Position numbers and translations under genes: made by a program
Part shown: in pieces, positions 61,956 to 64,000 of the stretch
Position numbering within the stretch: position 1 is the first letter of the stretch
Layout: every line of letters begins with the position of its first letter
Notes under the pieces: model-generated
The model's database searches: none
What the model was told of the DNA's origin: nothing
What the model saw: only the letters and a program-made list of their open reading frames with translations
DNA from: an uncultured Flavobacteriaceae bacterium
GTDB taxonomy: Bacteria > Bacteroidota > Bacteroidia > Flavobacteriales > Flavobacteriaceae
Direction of reading: 5' to 3'
Length of the DNA: 64,000 bases
Assembly: GCA_947497245.1 (NCBI GenBank)
Contig: CANMFO010000001.1
Coordinates: 806,001-870,000, forward strand

Positions 61956-62867
61956 CTAGAGCTTAAAAGCAAGTCCCATTTCATGGGTTCCCTTTTCAAA
62001 ATGACCGAGGTCACCGGAGACGGCCTCATAGGCATAGCCCAGTTCCAGCCAATTCCTTATCTGTAGATAAAACAATCCACCGAAGGCCCTGTTCACCCTG
62101 TAGTTGAGGCCTATTTCGAAGCTCTCCAAAAAAGTGTGGTACCTATCCACAAACTTGAGGGTGCCCGTTAGGTCCACCGTGGTATCGGTACTGGAGAACT
62201 GAACCAGGGAGGAGGGAGTGAACATCATGCGGTCATTCAACGAAAAAAAGCCTCCCACACCCACATAGGTCCGTAAGCTGTTGTTTGCGGTGGAGACAAT
62301 TTCGTCTTGATATACTATCCTATCGGTCGTCAGTAATCTGGGAATGGAAAGGGAAGCATAGTAATCCCTATGTTCCAAGAGAAGCCCCGCCCCGACATTG
62401 GGCTGAAAGCCGTTGACATTTCTTGAAAACAAGGGATCTTCTGGCTGTTGAATTTTGCTGAAATCCGTATTGCCAAAGCTACCTCCCCCCTGTATGCCAA
62501 AATGCAGATCGGTCGGAGTGTTGTAGTTGGGCCCCAATTGTATCGTATAGGAGAAACCGGCGAACAAGGCGGCGGTACGTTCAATAAAAACTTTGTCCAC
62601 CATAGCGGTGAGGCCCACTCCAATTTTATTGTTTGCGGGAATTCCCAAGTAAAAGCTTTGGGTCTCAGGTGCATCCTCTATTCCTACAAACTGACTTCTA
62701 TAGTTGACCTTAAATTCAACCTGGTCATTGATACCGACAACGGCCGGGTTAAAAAACCCCATGTTGTGCCGGTATAAGGTGTATTGCGGTTCGGGTTGGC
62801 CAAACATGCACATTGTTTGAATGAAAAAAAGAATGGCCAGCGGTATTGATCTATGGATTGTTGTCAT
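61956..62867 (-). CDS. PorP/SprF-family outer membrane protein (T9SS-associated)
   Basis: 303 residues from the ATG at 62867, which begins a signal peptide (MTTIHRSIPLAILFFIQTMC); the frame extends further upstream but overlaps the next gene's end. PorP/SprF signature QYTLYRHNMGFFNPAVVG and barrel strands follow. These proteins help type IX secretion substrates reach or attach to the surface. It follows the HYR protein by 13 bases, the typical T9SS pair. Confidence 0.85.
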   Translation of the reverse strand: MTTIHRSIPLAILFFIQTMCMFGQPEPQYTLYRHNMGFFNPAVVGINDQVEFKVNYRSQFVGIEDAPETQSFYLGIPANNKIGVGLTAMVDKVFIERTAALFAGFSYTIQLGPNYNTPTDLHFGIQGGGSFGNTDFSKIQQPEDPLFSRNVNGFQPNVGAGLLLEHRDYYASLSIPRLLTTDRIVYQDEIVSTANNSLRTYVGVGGFFSLNDRMMFTPSSLVQFSSTDTTVDLTGTLKFVDRYHTFLESFEIGLNYRVNRAFGGLFYLQIRNWLELGYAYEAVSGDLGHFEKGTHEMGLAFKL

Positions 62868-62880
62868 TTTGTATGGTGGG

Positions 62881-64000
62881 TTAATAGTTAATGTATAGCC
62901 ATCCCGATAAAATGGTATCGTTGTCCCCAAAAACGTCAATGGCATAGTAGTAGGAGTCTGCCGGCAACAACGACCCCTTTGTGCCATGCGTACCGCCCCA
63001 ATCGTTTTGATAGTTTCGACTTCGGAACACTTCCCTTCCCTTTCTGTCAAATACCTGTATTTGTGCTTGGGGATAGTCCATAATATTCTCAATGAACCAA
63101 GTGTCATTTATGGAATCCCCATTAGGGGAAACGCCTTTGTTGGGGGATATGGCGATAGGGGCCGTATCCGCACAAGCATCCGCTACACCATCAAAATCCC
63201 TGTCCGGGGCCATAAAAGTGACCGATGCGGTATCGGTGGCGGTGTTTCCACTGGTATCGACTACGGTAAGTATTACCGTTTCCATACCCAAAGGCGGACA
63301 ATCGAAGGAGTTTTTGTCCAAAGTCATCTCGACAATCCCGCAATTGTCACTGCTACCGTCGTCAATGTCTTCCGGGTTTAGTGTTACTTGACCATTGGTA
63401 TCCAGATTAATGGTTATATCCCGTGCCAACGCAATGGGCGCCCGACGATCTTCAACCGTTACCTTTTGTGTACAGGCCATGGTTCTTCCGTGAACATCTT
63501 CCATGGTCCAGGTGACCAGGGTTTCCCCCAAGGGGAACTCCACAGGGGCGTCATTGGTGACCAACAGCTCGGAACAACTGCTGTCGGTTATCGGTGTTCC
63601 CAAAGCAACATGGGCAACGGAACACTCTCCAACGGCCGTCTGAACCGTGATATCATCGGGGCATGTTATGGCGAAAGGGCCGTAGTCCTCCACAATGACC
63701 TTTTGTGCGCAGCTTGTAGTTCTTCCGGAGGCATCTTCCATGGCCCAGGTGACCAAGGTTTCCCCTAAGGGAAACTCTGTAGGGGCATCATGGGTCACGG
63801 TCACTTCGGAACAGCCGGTGTCGGTTATCGGTGTTCCCAAAGTGATTTGGACAGCGGTACAGCTTCCGCTGGAGGTCGGAACCGTGATATCATCGGGGCA
63901 TGTTATGGCGAAAGGGCCGTTGTCCTCCACAAGGACCCTTTGCGTGCAGCTTGTAGGTCTTCCGGAAATATCCATTGCAGTCCAGGTGACCAAGGTCTCC
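62881..64000 (-). CDS. HYR-repeat surface protein with gliding-motility/T9SS C-terminal domain (partial)
   Basis: At least 373 residues; the 5' end lies beyond the right edge. HYR-type Ig-like repeats (AITCPDDITV; SGRTTSCAQKVIVED) with a DNA period of 237 bases (79 residues), then a cadherin/Ig-like unit and the type-B T9SS sorting domain (SPNGDSINDTWFIENI; YPQAQIQVFDRKG; YYYAIDVFGDND). A secreted adhesin or gliding-type protein. Paired with PorP/SprF. Confidence 0.85.
   Translation of the reverse strand, partial: ETLVTWTAMDISGRPTSCTQRVLVEDNGPFAITCPDDITVPTSSGSCTAVQITLGTPITDTGCSEVTVTHDAPTEFPLGETLVTWAMEDASGRTTSCAQKVIVEDYGPFAITCPDDITVQTAVGECSVAHVALGTPITDSSCSELLVTNDAPVEFPLGETLVTWTMEDVHGRTMACTQKVTVEDRRAPIALARDITINLDTNGQVTLNPEDIDDGSSDNCGIVEMTLDKNSFDCPPLGMETVILTVVDTSGNTATDTASVTFMAPDRDFDGVADACADTAPIAISPNKGVSPNGDSINDTWFIENIMDYPQAQIQVFDRKGREVFRSRNYQNDWGGTHGTKGSLLPADSYYYAIDVFGDNDTILSGWLYINY
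63644..63921. repeat. 237-bp tandem coding repeats in the HYR gene
   Basis: A near-identical stretch of about 40 bases starting ACCGTGATATC recurs at 63644 and 63881, 237 bases apart, matching two HYR units. Near-identity suggests recent duplication or gene conversion and possible copy-number variation. Confidence 0.7.

Noticed and set aside
1-64000. tRNA, rRNA, CRISPR or prophage genes
   Set aside because: No cloverleaf-like, rRNA-like, spacer-repeat or phage structural sequence was seen in any intergenic stretch.

Overview
The window looks like a piece of chromosome from a marine-type member of the Flavobacteriaceae (Bacteroidota). The grounds are SusC/SusD-type TonB receptors, a PorP/SprF gene next to a gliding-motility/T9SS C-terminal-domain protein, DUF4097 proteins under an ECF sigma factor, many short-tailed lipoproteins, FtsX/MacB-like permeases without an ATPase, and TAnnTTTG promoter elements. 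The genus cannot be fixed from sequence reading alone. No rRNA, tRNA, transposase or CRISPR array was seen. Layout. (1) 1-5.7 kb: the 3' part of a periplasmic nitrate reductase operon: napA (cut by the left edge), an unusual four-haem NapB, a tetrahaem lipoprotein cytochrome, an NrfC-like iron-sulfur protein, an NrfD/PsrC-like quinol-oxidising membrane subunit and a DUF7009 protein. (2) 5.8-9.4 kb: a divergent pair (secreted DUF1080-like protein; membrane protein with a cytoplasmic helical, possibly DNA-binding domain) sharing a short intergenic region with three helically phased repeats, then an aldo/keto reductase. (3) 9.7-14.0 kb: a compact three-gene operon, patatin-like phospholipase + SMC/ABC-type ATPase with an N-terminal membrane anchor + HNH endonuclease. 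The ATPase/HNH pair resembles the PtuA/PtuB proteins of Septu anti-phage defence. The added phospholipase and membrane anchor make this the strongest candidate for an undescribed system. (4) 14.6-23.9 kb: PHP phosphoesterase, methyltransferase, TonB-receptor-like barrel, lipoprotein, fatty acid hydroxylase, Crp/Fnr regulator and a permease. (5) 24-31.8 kb: a second, convergent permease, a serine hydrolase, two DUF4097 proteins, a HEAT-repeat anti-sigma-like protein and an ECF sigma factor. (6) 32-45.6 kb: an S41 protease-like protein, hydrolases, an HxlR regulator divergent from a quinone-oxidoreductase/monooxygenase operon, an M48 protease, a membrane AraC regulator, an alpha/beta hydrolase and an M23-type peptidase. 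(7) 45.8-49.2 kb: a cluster of unknown secreted proteins and a small XRE regulator. (8) 49.3-58.8 kb: a SusC-SusD-MORN-VCBS/UnbV nutrient-uptake cassette bounded by two almost identical 113-bp direct repeats, with a third partial copy at 39.7 kb. (9) 58.9-64 kb: small unknown proteins, an ECF sigma - 60-residue protein - MscS channel operon, and the T9SS pair PorP/SprF plus a HYR-repeat adhesin cut by the right edge. How they work together: the Nap genes form an electron chain from quinol to nitrate, the SusCD cassette is an outer-membrane uptake unit, the sigma operons are envelope-signalling units, and the patatin/ATPase/HNH operon is probably an immune module inserted among housekeeping genes.
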